DNA of 64,000 nucleotides from Burkholderia ubonensis (GTDB lineage Bacteria; Pseudomonadota; Gammaproteobacteria; Burkholderiales; Burkholderiaceae). Shown one piece after another: positions 9,909 through 22,200 of this stretch. Positions within the stretch are counted from its first letter, which is position 1. The number at the start of each line of letters is the position of its first letter. The position numbers and the translations under genes are program-made. Location: the NCBI RefSeq assembly GCF_902833085.1, contig NZ_CADFEB010000001.1, positions 293,742-357,741 on the forward strand, in the 5' to 3' direction. The notes beneath the pieces are model-generated. The model had not been told where the DNA came from. It saw nothing but the letters and a program-made list of their open reading frames with translations, and did no database searches.

Positions 9909-10220
9909 CTATCCCGCCAAATAAGCTCTTGCGGGAATCGAAGATGCATCGCCAACGACAGAGATCTTTGCTGTCATGCCTGAATAAAGCAGGTCCCACT
10001 CTCTTCCATACGACTCGATTCGATCAATGACAAGATCGATGGCGAACGACACACCTTCAACCTGAGTACAAGAACTGCGATCCTCGCTAAACGTCACCGA
10101 ATAAGGCGTGGCCATTGATAAGTGCCCGCCCTTCCGAATGTCAGTCACGCATCGAATCACAATTTCCCAACGCCCCTTTTCCTTCTCGATTGGCGCGTCC
10201 TCAGCGATCAATTTCATCAT
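9909..10220 (-). CDS. Candidate immunity protein for the CdiA-like toxin
   Basis: 103 residues, starting 13 bp after the stop of the giant exoprotein and reading in the same direction, the standard place for a CdiI/BcpI-type immunity gene. The sequence (WEIVIRCVTDIRKGG, ATPYSVTFSEDRSSC, SFAIDLVIDRIESYG) predicts a small alternating beta/alpha cytoplasmic protein with no signal peptide or membrane segment. No recognised family. Its base composition is less GC-rich than the flanking core genes, as expected for an exchangeable toxin/immunity cassette. Two start ATGs in tandem (10220, 10217). Confidence 0.6.
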   Translation of the reverse strand: MMKLIAEDAPIEKEKGRWEIVIRCVTDIRKGGHLSMATPYSVTFSEDRSSCTQVEGVSFAIDLVIDRIESYGREWDLLYSGMTAKISVVGDASSIPARAYLAG

Positions 10221-10233
10221 CTCTGCTTCCCGC

Positions 10234-13200
10234 TCATTTACCGCTCAGTTGCTTCGCCTGTTGGATAAACTGCTGAATCTGGGCCGCCGTGAGTCGAGGT
10301 GTCGTTTGCAACGTGGACGTGATGTCTCCAACCCCAATATTCGCGGGAACCGAGATTCCCATTTTAGACAAGATCGAGCGAGCTTGGGTTGACGTGATCG
10401 TTGTCGATGCCAAGTTCGTGAACTGAGAAGGAGCAACAGAAACAGCGAACTCACTCTCTAGTTGGGCAAGAGTTGAAGTGCTTGCATTTCCGAATGGCGA
10501 AACCTCGATCCCCGCTAAATCGGCAGGTAAAGCAACCTGTACAATGCCATTGCCATAAGACGTCCCGCTTCCAGTAGCAAAAACGGTCGCGATCGCCGGA
10601 TCGTTTGTGGTTGGCGTAATGCCAATTTTTTGCAAACCGGGATTACCGGGATACCCTTCCGTCGTTCCTCTGAAGAGGGTAGTACCAGCGGCACCATTGT
10701 TTGAGGCGTTGGCATTGTTACTATTCGGTGACGCATCACCAAGCCGCGAAGCTTGGACATTAATCGCTCCACCGTCTGCAACATCCACAATGACTGGCTC
10801 CCTCGCAGCACGCGCCGCCGGCGAAGTAGGCACCTGAGACAGCCCCGGGCTTGTCGCGCCCATCGTCGCCATGCCCGTCACCGCATTGCCGTACTGCGCC
10901 GCGTAATACGCGTCCGTGGGCGAACCCGATGCAGACAGCCATCCGCCCAGCATGCCCGCCAGCGGGCTTTCCAACATGCTGACCAACGTCAGCGCACCCA
11001 GCGACGAACCCGATGGAGTCGGCACGAGCTGAGGCCCCGTCACGGCCGACGACGGGAAACTTTCCGGCCCGTTCATCGCTTGAAGCGGGTTCGCGTACGT
11101 GTAATACAACCCGTCGCCCAACCGCGTCTGATGCACCAGATTCCCGCCGGCCTGTGCCGCCGCCATCTGAGCCTGACACGCTGCACTACCCGTACCGCCC
11201 GCGCACGCCTGCGCCAGATTTTGATCGTTCTGCGCCGCCAGCGCCGCCAGTTGATCTTGCGTTTTCGTATCGCCCGATGCGACCGCCTGTTGGTACTGAT
11301 CTGCCTGCGAGATCTGCCCCGGCTGTGCGGGAATGTGATTCAGCCAGTTATTCTGTGTCTCGTTCTGCGCCGCTGTCATCGCGCCCTGAACATTGAACCC
11401 GAGTGCACCCGCGACACTACCGCTTACCAGCGTTTCGATCGCCGTCAACGCGGCAGACGGGATATTCCCGTTCGCATCGATGATCGGATTCAACCCGGCT
11501 GAGACCGCTCCGCCAATCGCACCGCTGGCGCAGCCGGTACCTTCTGCAGCAGACGCCGCGCAGCCCAGCCCCGCATGCGCCAACGCGTATAACGGGCTGC
11601 TCGTGCTCATCCACCAAGATGGCGATTGCTGGTTGAATGCGTCGCCAATTACGTTCGCGCCAACAGCCGCTGCCTGCTGCACGGTGTTATGCAGCAGAGC
11701 GTTGCCAAAACTACCGTCTTGGAAAAGCGTCTGTACAGACGCACCGATCAGCGCCTGCCCGCCAATGTTCTGTGCGGTTGCCCCGATATTCGACAGCGTC
11801 GTGGCCGACGACGCCTGTGTCACGCCATTGCCCCAGCTCGTGATCCCGGTCGAGCCCAACAAACCCTGCGTCAGACCCGCAGTCAGGCCACTGATGGCCG
11901 CGCCTTCGAACGTCTGCTTCAGATCGAGACTACCGGTCGATATCACTTGCGACACCGCGCCCGCTGCCAATGCCGTCGTCGCTGCAGCCAAACCGGTCGC
12001 TGCGGCACTGCCAATCACCGCCAGCGTTGGACTGATCGCCGCCAATGCGATCGGGTCGATCAGGGTGTTAAATACCCCGAACATCGCGGGACCCATGTAG
12101 ACCGACAGCGCGATCGCAGCCACCATGCCGATCAGCTGCACCATTCCAAAGCTGTCGCCCGCCTTGACGAAATCGCTATGGAGGTTGTCGCTAAGGGTGG
12201 TCTGCGTGAATCCAGAACCGAGCTTTGTGTGTATATCGGCAAGCAACGCCTGCGTGCGGTCTGTACTGACACTGCCGTCCGCACCGAGCAACTGCAACGC
12301 CCCGCCAATCTGGTTGAGCGTCTGCACGTTCAGGTCCATGTTCGCCGCGCTCATGAACCCACCCGGCTGCACAACCGTCCCGGTCGTCTTCAGGTAGCCG
12401 CCATCGACCTTCTGCCAGATCTCCCCGACATTGACCTGATTCGCCTGGTTCGTCAGCGTGTGCGTGTCGACGCTCAGCGTCCCTGACGCCGTGATACTCC
12501 CCGTATTGAGGATGCTGCCGTTACCGTCCTGATTGAACTTCAGCGTGACGTCATGACCGGAAATGTTCCCCCCGGCCGACATCGCCGTCGTGTCCTGCGG
12601 CAGATACACCTGCGGCATCAGCGCGGTGATCGTCGGGCACGTCACCGTCCCTGTCTCGTGACACGTCGGGTCCGGCACCGTCTGCTCGACGTACCACAGC
12701 ATTGGCTTGTCGAGCGCGTTGATCTGCGTCTGCGTGAGGGCAACACCGAGTTGCAAACCATGCGTCTTCGAGTAATCGAGCGCGTTCTGGTACAGGTACC
12801 CCTTCTCCTGCTCCGTCACCGACACGTTGTTCTTGCTGTCATACGTCAGCCCGTCGACGAAGCTCGACTTGCCGGTTTGCTTCAACGCGGCTTGCTGCAA
12901 CAGCAGGTTCTCTTCCTGCGGGTTGTAGTAGAACAACGTCGACGACGGCTGCAAGTCCTTCGGCAAGCTGTTCAGCAGATCCTGCGGCCCATACGAGCCG
13001 AGCGCGGATCCGCCCAGCGACACATCGACGTAAGACGCCTTGCCGGCCACCGGGGTCGGCAGCGCACCCGTGCCAACGGCGCGCGGAATCGACAGGTTCA
13101 GCCCCGGCAAATCAACCGGACTCAGCGAAATCACCTGAGACGGCGCGTTCACGCGCGGCGTATAGGTATTCGCCGTCGTGATGCCGTTGATCAGCTTCTG

Positions 13201-16200
13201 GCCGCTCAGCGACACCGACGTGCCGAGCACGTTGCCGACGTTCTGGATCTGGCCGTTCGACGAAATCGACAGGTTCGGCGCTTGGATCGTCGACGCGATG
13301 TTGCCGACAGGCGTCGGCGGGTCGATCACACCACCCGTGCTGGTATACGCACTGCCGTACAGCGCCTTGCACTGCTCCGGCGTGCCGCATGCCCAGATGT
13401 CGTGACGCTTGTCGCTGCTGAACATGCCCGTTTCCTGCACCCAATGCGAGTGCCAGTAGGCGTTCAGCACCTGCGCCTCGTTGACGACCGGGCCGGCGAC
13501 GGCGATCGTCGCGTTGTTGCCCGCGGCAATCAGGCTGCCGATGTTGGTCAGGCTGCCCGCGTTGATCTGCAAGTTGTTGCCCGCGCTGATCACCGACGAA
13601 CTACCCGACTGCTGGTCGACGTAGCCTTCGCAGTAGCTCTCCTTGTAGCCACCCGCGGTCATGCAGCCCGAGTACTGCTCCTTCTTGCCGTAGTTTTCAT
13701 GTACGGGAACCGGCGGCGGCAGGTTGTTGGTGATCGCCCCCGATACGTTCAACGTGATGTTGTTGCCCGCGACGATGTTGCCCGACGTGTTGTTCAGACT
13801 CTGCGCAGGCTTGGTCGAGCTCGCGGTCGTGCCGACGCCGCCGATCACGATGTCGTGTCCCGCGAGCAGGTTGCCGTACGTGTTGTTGATCTGGCCGGCC
13901 GCGATGACGAGGTCATGGCCCGCATAGATCGTCGCATTGTTCTGCGAGTAGCTGAACGTCGTTGTGTTCGGGTTATTGCCGCGTGGTTGTACCCCGTTGT
14001 TACAAGACCAGAAGGATACGCCGGAAGCGCAGCCAACCTTCGACGAATAGCTCTGCTGGCTGCCGCCTTGGTTGGCCAGGCTGGCGGCGTTGACCTGAAC
14101 GTTGTTGCCGGCGTATAGCATGCCGGCGTTGACGAGATTGCCACCGTTGACGGTTAGGTCCGTGCCAGCGGCGATTAGGCCGGTTGATGCAGAAATTGTT
14201 GTCGTGCCGGTTGATGTTGGAGCGGCGGAACCAATATTAACCGTGAACGTGTCCGGGGGTACACCCTGGGAGCAGTTAGCGCAGAACGGATCACCCGTTC
14301 CGTGGATTGCAATAATGCTATTTGGCGTGCTGAGTGCACTTACCTTAGATAAAAATGCAGAATACTCAGCTTGGTTGACAGATTCGGTAACGTACGATGG
14401 CAAAATCGAATTCAATGCACCGTTCGCCAGCGACTGTACGTTTAACGCAATATTTCCTTGCGCAGCAATCTTTCCTCCTTGATTCGACAGCGAATTGGCA
14501 GTCAGCGCAATTGAGCCCCCAGCCGAAAGTACTCCTGCCCTCCCCGATTGCGGAGCAACAGTTGTTGCCTGGATAGTCGGCAAGGCAATCGACACAGAGG
14601 TGGCGGCAACAGGATCGACGGAAGCCGACGGGGACCAGACATTGTGACCATACCCATCTGCATTCAGATATTCGTTGAATACGACCGTCCCCGACCCCAT
14701 AAATGGCTGCCCCACCGGAGCCAAGTTCCCCCCAGTCCCTGATTGCACTGCCCAATCGCCTTTATAAAGCAGACCTCCAAGCGTTGCGGGAGCAGATTCC
14801 TTAACAACATAATCGTCAAGGGCCTTCGAGTGTCTTAAAAAATAAAAATCTATTGTTCCAAGCGGAGCAGACCACAAAAGTGCCGGATCAACAACCGTCG
14901 TTGTAGCAGTAGCCGAGCCACCACTCCCTGAGCTAGCCTGATCATTAATTACCGCCCAAGCATTAATATTCAGGTTATTCCCTGCAAACACCGACCCACC
15001 GACGTTATTCAGCACCCCGCCCAGATTGAAGGTTATATTCCCCTGCGATTGAGTCGTCGCCCCAGCATTGGTGTAATTGCTGGCATTCACATTGATCGCA
15101 CTGACCGCCTCAACCGTGCCGGCATTGGCCACATCCCCATTCAACGTAAGCGTGCCGCCCGCATGCACAAGCTCACCCAGCGCATTGTTGAGCGTGCCGT
15201 TGACCGTCACGTCGTTGCCGAGCATTTGCCCGTTGTTCGTCACCGGTCCTTGGAGCGTGAGCGCCGCAGTGCCAGAGATCGTGCCGTTGTTTACGATCCC
15301 ATTCAGGCCCGTGAGCGTGACGCCCGCGCCGCCGTAATTCCACGTTCCGCCGACATTAATCGACCTCGCCGTCAACGTAAGGAACCCACCTTGACTGATC
15401 GTCCCCTGCGACGGATCGAACGCGGTATTGACCGCGCTGACGCCCATGTTCCGTTGCGCGAGCAACTGCCCGCCCGCGTTATAGAACGCGCCGTTCCCGC
15501 CATTGATCGTCAGCGACACGTCCCCGGTCGCACCGGTCCCGACGCTCGGATTCCCGGCAAAGATGATCCCGTTCTGGTTGTTCAGCGAACCCGTATTGAT
15601 GTTGAGCGCATTCACGCCCATCAGCGATCCGCCGACGTTCGTCAGCCCGCCCCCTACAGTGACGTTGGTCGTCGTCCCATTCACCAGCCCGGCGTTCGTG
15701 AAGTTCGACGCGTTGATCGTCGTCGCACCGATCGATGCAAGCGACGCCCCCGCCGCGTTCGTCAGATTCGGCGCCGACACATTGAGCGACCCGGCCAGCA
15801 CATGGGCCGCGTTATACATCCCGTTCTGCGAAGTCAGCGTCGCATTGCCGACCACGTTCACCGCGCGCCCGGAGGCCAGCGTGAGCTGATTCGACGCCTG
15901 CGCGGTCAGCGATCCGCCCACCGTCGCATTGCCGAGCGTGACGTTCGCGCCGTTCACCTTCAGGTTCTGCGACGCAACCAGCGAAGCATTGCCCGCATCC
16001 ACCGTCCCCTGCGCGGAAACGGTCACGTCCTTCGACCCGACCGCGGACCCGCTCAGCGTCACGTTCCCGCCCGACACGCCAAACTGCCCGGCCACCACGC
16101 TGTTGCCGCTCAGCGTGACGTTCTGTCCGCCATGCAGCGTCGCGTCGCCATTCGCCGACACGCCCGCGACCGTCACATTGCCGTGCGTCCCCTCGACGTT

Positions 16201-19200
16201 CACCGTCCCCATCGACGCGACGCCGCCCGTCAGCGCGGCATCATTCGCCGCCTGAACCCGGACATTCCCGCCCGACTGCAACAGCCCGCCGAACGTCACA
16301 CTGCCCGCTTTCGACGTCGCCGACACCTCGCCGACCGCCGTCGCAGCGCCGAACGACATGTCGCCGCCGGATACCGCCGTGAACTTGCCTGCGCCCTGCA
16401 CCGCACCAAGCGCGATGCCGCCGCCTGCATTGACGTCGATGTCCTTGGCGTAAGTCAGCGCACCGCCGCCGTCGATCGCGCCGCCCGCATGGATGCTCGC
16501 CAGCCCCAGACCGAACAATCCGCCGGCCAGCGTCATCGCGCCGCCGGACGTCAACGTCGTATCGCCGTTCACGAGACCGCCGCCGCGCAGCGCCAACGCG
16601 CCGCCGGCGTTCGCTCCCAAACTTCCGGCCGTCACCACCGCCCCGCCGACGCCGAGCTTACCGGTCGTCGCGGCCAGCGCGACGTCGGCGCTCGCTTCGA
16701 TCGCACCCGCGACGTTCAGGTCGCGCCCCGCGGTCGCGTTCAGCTTGTCGCCGCTCGAGATCGCGCCGCCGACGCCCGCATCGCGCGCGGCCGTGATCGT
16801 CGTCGCCTTGCCCGACTTCACGTCACCCGTGACCGTCGCGTCGCCCGCGCCGTTGTGCCCTTGCGCTTCCAGCGCGATCGCGCCGCCCGCCTTGACCTCT
16901 CCGGCCGACAGATCGTTGCCGGCCGTCATCGCGAGATCGCCATTGGTCGCGACCTTGCCCTCAACCGCAATGCTGCCGCCCGCCTTGACCGTGGCCTGTT
17001 GCGCGAACTCGATCGAACCGGCCGTCACCGAGCCGCCCGCCGTCAGCGTGCCGCTTTGCTGCGCGCCGATGCCCCCTGCGAGCGTCATGTCGCCGCCCGC
17101 GTTCAGCGACGCATTGCCTCCCGCGACGGTCGGCCCCGTAAACGAAATCCCCTGCGCGGCGCTGACGTTCAGGTTGCCCTGCGTCGTCACGTCCTTCGCG
17201 CTCGCGCTGCCGCCCAACGCGGTCACGCCGAGATCGCCCGCCGAATTGACCGACGCAAGCGCCACGCTGCGCGCAGCGTTGATCGTCGTCGTGCCGCCGG
17301 TGTTGATCGCGCCCGCGACATTGGCGTCGCGCGCGGCTTGCAGCGCCATCGTGCCGAACGCCGTCGCCGCGCCGCCGAACGTCACGTCGCCGCCACCCGC
17401 ACCACCCTTCGCGGTCACACCCAGATTGCCGCTGACGGCCTGCACCGTGCCGAGCCCCGCGTTGTTCCCGCCCGTCACGTTGACGCTCGCGCCTTGCAGC
17501 GAACCCGTCAGCGCGATGTCGCGCGTCGCATCGACCGTCGCCGCCTGCGCGAACGCCGCCGAACCCGCGCCATTGATGTCGCGCGCCGCGTTCAGCGCGC
17601 CGTTCATCTGGCCCGCGAGCGCGCCGGTCAACGCGATGTCGCGCCCGGCTTGCACGCTGACCTGCTTCGTCACCGAGATCTTGCCGCCCAGCTGCGTGTC
17701 GAGTCCGGACACGCTGTTGAACGCGCCCGCGGTCGTCGCCGCACCCGTCAATGCAACATTACCGTTCGTCGCGGTCGTCGTCAGGTCGCCCTTCGATTCC
17801 ACGCCGCCGCTGACGGATACGTTGCGTTGACCGGTCAGCGTCAGCGCGTCGCCGCTGCCGAGCGTGCCGCTCACGGACACGTCGCGCGCGCCCGTGATGT
17901 TCACTGCGCCCGTCGCCGACGCCGTGCCGGTGATCCCTGCATCGCCCTCGCCGGCCTTGCCGTTCGCGGTCACGGTCAACGTCGTCGCGGACGTCGCATC
18001 GTGCAGCGACGCGTTGTTCCCGCCAACCACGGTCACCTTGTTCGCCTGCACGCTGCCCGTCAGCGCGACGTCACGCTGCGCGGTGTAGTTCGCGTTCGCG
18101 TCGAACGCCTGCTTGCCGCCGCCGTTGATGTCGCGCGCGGCCGTCACGTTGCCGTTCGCGTGCCCGACGAACATCCCGTTCAGCGTCGCGTCGCGGCCTG
18201 CCGCAAGCGTCGCGTCCCCGACTGCACTGGTGGCGGCGCCGAGCGACAGGTCGAGCCCGGTCGTGATGCCCAGCTTGCCGCCGCTGTTGATGCCGCCGGT
18301 CGCGTTCAGGCTGCCTTGCTGCGCGACGATCGTCGCATGGCCGACCGCCTCGATCGCGCCCGCCACGGTGACGTTGCGTTGCGCAGTCACACCGACCGTC
18401 GTGCCGCTGGCGATCTTGCCCGCGACCGACACATCGTTCTGCGCGACCGCCGTCACCGCGCCCGCCGCCGCGACCGCGCCGTCGATGCCCAGATCGCCGG
18501 CCCCCGTCGCGGTGTTCGTGCCGTTCGCGCGCAGCGCGATCGCGCCTGCCGACTCGACGTTGTGCACGCTGGCGTTCCCGGCTGCCGTCACGCTGACGGC
18601 TTGCCCCTGGATCAGTCCATGCTGCGCGATATCACGCCCGGCCGTGAGCGTCGCCTGTTGCGCGAACGTCAGCTTGCCCGTGCCGACGATGTCGCGCGTC
18701 GCATCGACGACGCCCTGCCCTTGCCCGGCCAGCGTGCCGCTCACATTGACGTCGCGTCCGGCCGACAGGTTCGTGTCACGCGCAACGGTCGTATTGCCGC
18801 CGAGCCGGACATCCGTGCCCGCCTTTGCACCAAACGCTCCGTTGCTCGCGATCGTGCCGGTCGCGCCGATGCTGCCGCCCGTCGCCAGCACCGACGTATT
18901 GCCGGCCGATTGCAGCGAGCCGCTGATGTCGACATTGCGTCCCGCGTTCAGCGTCACGTCCGCGCCGCCGTTCGCCGCGCCGGTCACGCTCAGGTCGCTC
19001 GACGCGCCGAGCGCGAGTGCGGACGCCGCCTGCACGTCATGCAGCGTCGCCGATCCGCCGGCCGTCGTCTGCACGTTGCCGCCACGCAGCGAACCGCTCA
19101 GGTTCGTGTCACCGCCGGACTTCACGTTCGCGGCGAGCCCGAACGCCACCGCGGCAGCGCCGCCGATCGTGCCGCCCGCGGTCAGCGTGCCGTTCCCCTG

Positions 19201-22200
19201 CGCGACGACGGAGCCGTTCATCGTCAGGTTCTGGCCGGCGTTGACCGCGAGATTGCCGAGCGACGACGTGGCGTGCGTACCAAGGTCGACCGACTGCGCG
19301 GCAGTCATCGACAGATCACCGCCCGACTGGATCGTGCCGGTGCTCGTCAACGCCCCGGCCGAGTTCGTCAGCGTGACGTCACCGTTCGACTGCACGGTTC
19401 CGCCGATGGACGTGTTGCGGCCGCCGTTGACGGCAAGCTTGCTCGCCGTGCGCAGCGTGCCGTTCACGACGACGTCGCGCGCGGCATTGATCGTGCCGCT
19501 CGCCAGCGAATTCACGTTGCCGCCTATCGTGACGTCGCCGCCATGGGTCGCGAGTTGCAGCGCGGCATTGGCCTGCACGTCATTCAGCGCGATCGAATCC
19601 GTCGCGGTCATCGACACCGCACGGCCCTGGAACGCGCCGGTCACGTTGATGTCGTGGCCCGCGTTCAGCGTCGCGTCGCGCACGAAGCCGCTCGTACCGC
19701 CGGTGACGATGTCGCGCCCGGCCGCGAGCGTCGCCGCGCCCTGTCCGGCGAACGCGCCGCCGATCGTCAGGTCGCGCCCCGCCGTTGCCGTGACGTCGCC
19801 GGTAACCGTCGTCGCGCCGGTCAGCGCGACGTCCTGCGCGCCCCGCGCCGTCAGCGCGCCCGCGCCGTTCAGCGTGCCGGCCGACGTGACGCTGCCGGTC
19901 GCGGCCGTCAGCGCGAGGTCGCCCACAGCCTGCACGGTCCCGCCGCCGTTCACCGTCACGTTGCGGGTAGCCGCGAGCGAGACTTGCGAACCGCCGGCCA
20001 GCGTGCCGTTCACAACGACGTCGCGCACCGCATGCACGTCGACCGCGCCGAGCATCGCCGTGTTCCCGTTGAACGTCAGGTCGCCGCCGCCGGCGAGGCC
20101 ATTGGCCATCACCTTGAATGCGCCGCCCGCCTGGACCGCCGCGAGACTCGCGCTGTTGCCCGCGTCCACCTGCAGGTCATTGGCGAGCAGCTTGCCGGTC
20201 AGCGCGACGTCATGCGCGGCGCTCAGCGAGCCGCGCTGGCCGAACGCGATCGAGCCGCTGCCGGTAACGTCGTTCCCCGCGCTCAGTGTGCCGTTGTGCT
20301 GAACGATCGCGACGCCGGACACGTCGACGTTGCGGCCCGCATTGACCCGCGCATCGGTGCCGACCATCAGCGATCCGCTGACCGACGCATCGCGAGCAAC
20401 ATCGGCCGCCAGTGTCGTGCCGCTCGCGAGCGACCCGCTCACGCTCAGGTCGCGTCCGGTTCGCACGCTTGCCGCGTTCTGCGCGGTCGCTTGCGCCGCG
20501 ATCGTCGTGTCCTGTCCGGATGCCAGCGTGAGGTTGCCGCCGCTCTTTACGTCGGCGTTCGTCACGACGTTGCCCTGCGTCGCAGTAAGCGCGAGATCGC
20601 CGGACGTCTGCAGCGCGGCGTTGACCGTCACGTTGCGCTGCGCACTCGCCTGCAGCGTGCCGCTGTTGGTCTGCCCGTTCACGTTGACGTCGCGCGCCGC
20701 CTGCAGGGTCGTCGCGCCGGTCACGACCGTCGTGCCGTTCAGGTTCACGTCGCCCGCGCCGTCCGCGCCGCGCGCCGTCAGCGACAGCGCGCCGCCGCCC
20801 TGCAGGTCGCCCAGCGTGACGTTTGCGCCGCCCGCGATCGCCACATCACTATTCGCCTGCGCGTTCGCGACGTTCACGTTCCCGCCCGCCGATACCGCCA
20901 GCTTGCCGCCCGACTGGATCGTGCCGGTCGACGTGACGTCGCCGTTCGCGTTGATCGTGTAGCCGCCTACGCCGATATGCGTGCCCGTCATCGACAGGTT
21001 GCCCGCGCTCTGCAACGTCGCCTGATGCCGCGCGGCCGAGCCCGCAATGGATACGTCGCCGTTCGCCGACAGCAGCAGGTCGCCCGCGTTCGCGGCCAGC
21101 TGCGCGTCGCTTCGCACGCCCATCCCCGCCGCCGTGCTGATCACCTGGATCTGGCCGGCTGTCATCGCGCCGAACGCGGTCGCGTCGATCGCGAGCGAAC
21201 GATTCGCGCCGCCGTTCGCGGCATTGATCGCCGAGGCCGAATTGTTTGCGCCGTTCGACGTGGTGCCGTAGGTCGTGCCGGTCACGTCCGCCGCCGACGG
21301 CGTCACGAACTGCCGCCCGGCAATCGCGTTGACCCGCATCCCCGCGTACAGCGGCGCGTTGACCCCGATCGTCTCGCCGATCAGGTCGATCGTGCCGACC
21401 GTGCCTTCGATCCCCGCGCCGGGGCCGTTCACGCCCGCATTGCCTTCGATCTGCAGATGGCCGCCCGTCACGTTGTAGCCGATCGCCTTCGCGTTCGCGT
21501 AGTCGGTCGGTGCACCGCCAACACCGCTCAGGAACTGCGGCGCGCCCGTCGACAGCGTGACGCCGATCGTGTTCGTAAAGCCCGTGCCGCGCGTCGTGAT
21601 GCCGTTCGGGTTCGCGATGATCACCGTCGCCGGCGCGCCGAACACTTCGAGCGGGCCGTTCAGCAAGCTCGCATACCCGCTGCCCGTCGATGTGACCTGG
21701 TTCACGATCACGCTCGCGGCCCGCCCGTTCAGGTTCGGGTTCGCCTGCACGTTCCCGCCCGTCAGCGACGTGCCCGACATCAGGCTGTTGTTCAGGATCA
21801 GGCCGACCGGGTCGATGTTGAAGCGCTGATACTGGTTCAGCGAAATCCCCGCCGCGTTCGGCGCGGTGATGTTGACCACCGGCACGCCGCCGCCGGCGCC
21901 GGTCGATTGCGTGATCGCGGGCTGGAAGGTGATGGGGGCCGTCGGGTCGGTAATCGGTGCGGCGGCGGCGAGCTGCATCGACAGGCGCACACGCACCGAT
22001 GCCATGTCGATCAGTTGCTGCCATGTATCGTCGTCGAGGCGCCGGTTGCCTGCGCCAAGCACGCCGGCCGCGTCGCGGCTCTGCTCGACCGTCACGGTGA
22101 TCGGGCCAATGAACATCGTCGTCGCAACGAGCGCGCACATCACGCGCTGCCACCAGCGGTACTCGCGCGGCACATGGGCGTGGGTACGGAAACGCGACAT

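Noticed and set aside
9653..9955. A 100-codon minus-strand frame in the gap beyond the immunity gene
   Set aside because: Very arginine-rich, no ribosome site, and it overlaps the end of the better-supported immunity gene in another frame.
11300..11400. Classical VENN or Burkholderia-type ELYN boundary before the toxin tip
   Set aside because: Neither exact motif is present. NETQNNWLNH is at the right place and may be its equivalent, so it was described but not called as the motif.
10800..21100. CRISPR-like or satellite DNA repeats
   Set aside because: The periodic text is protein-level beta-helix repetition with variable codons, not regularly spaced identical DNA repeats. No CRISPR array was seen anywhere in the window.
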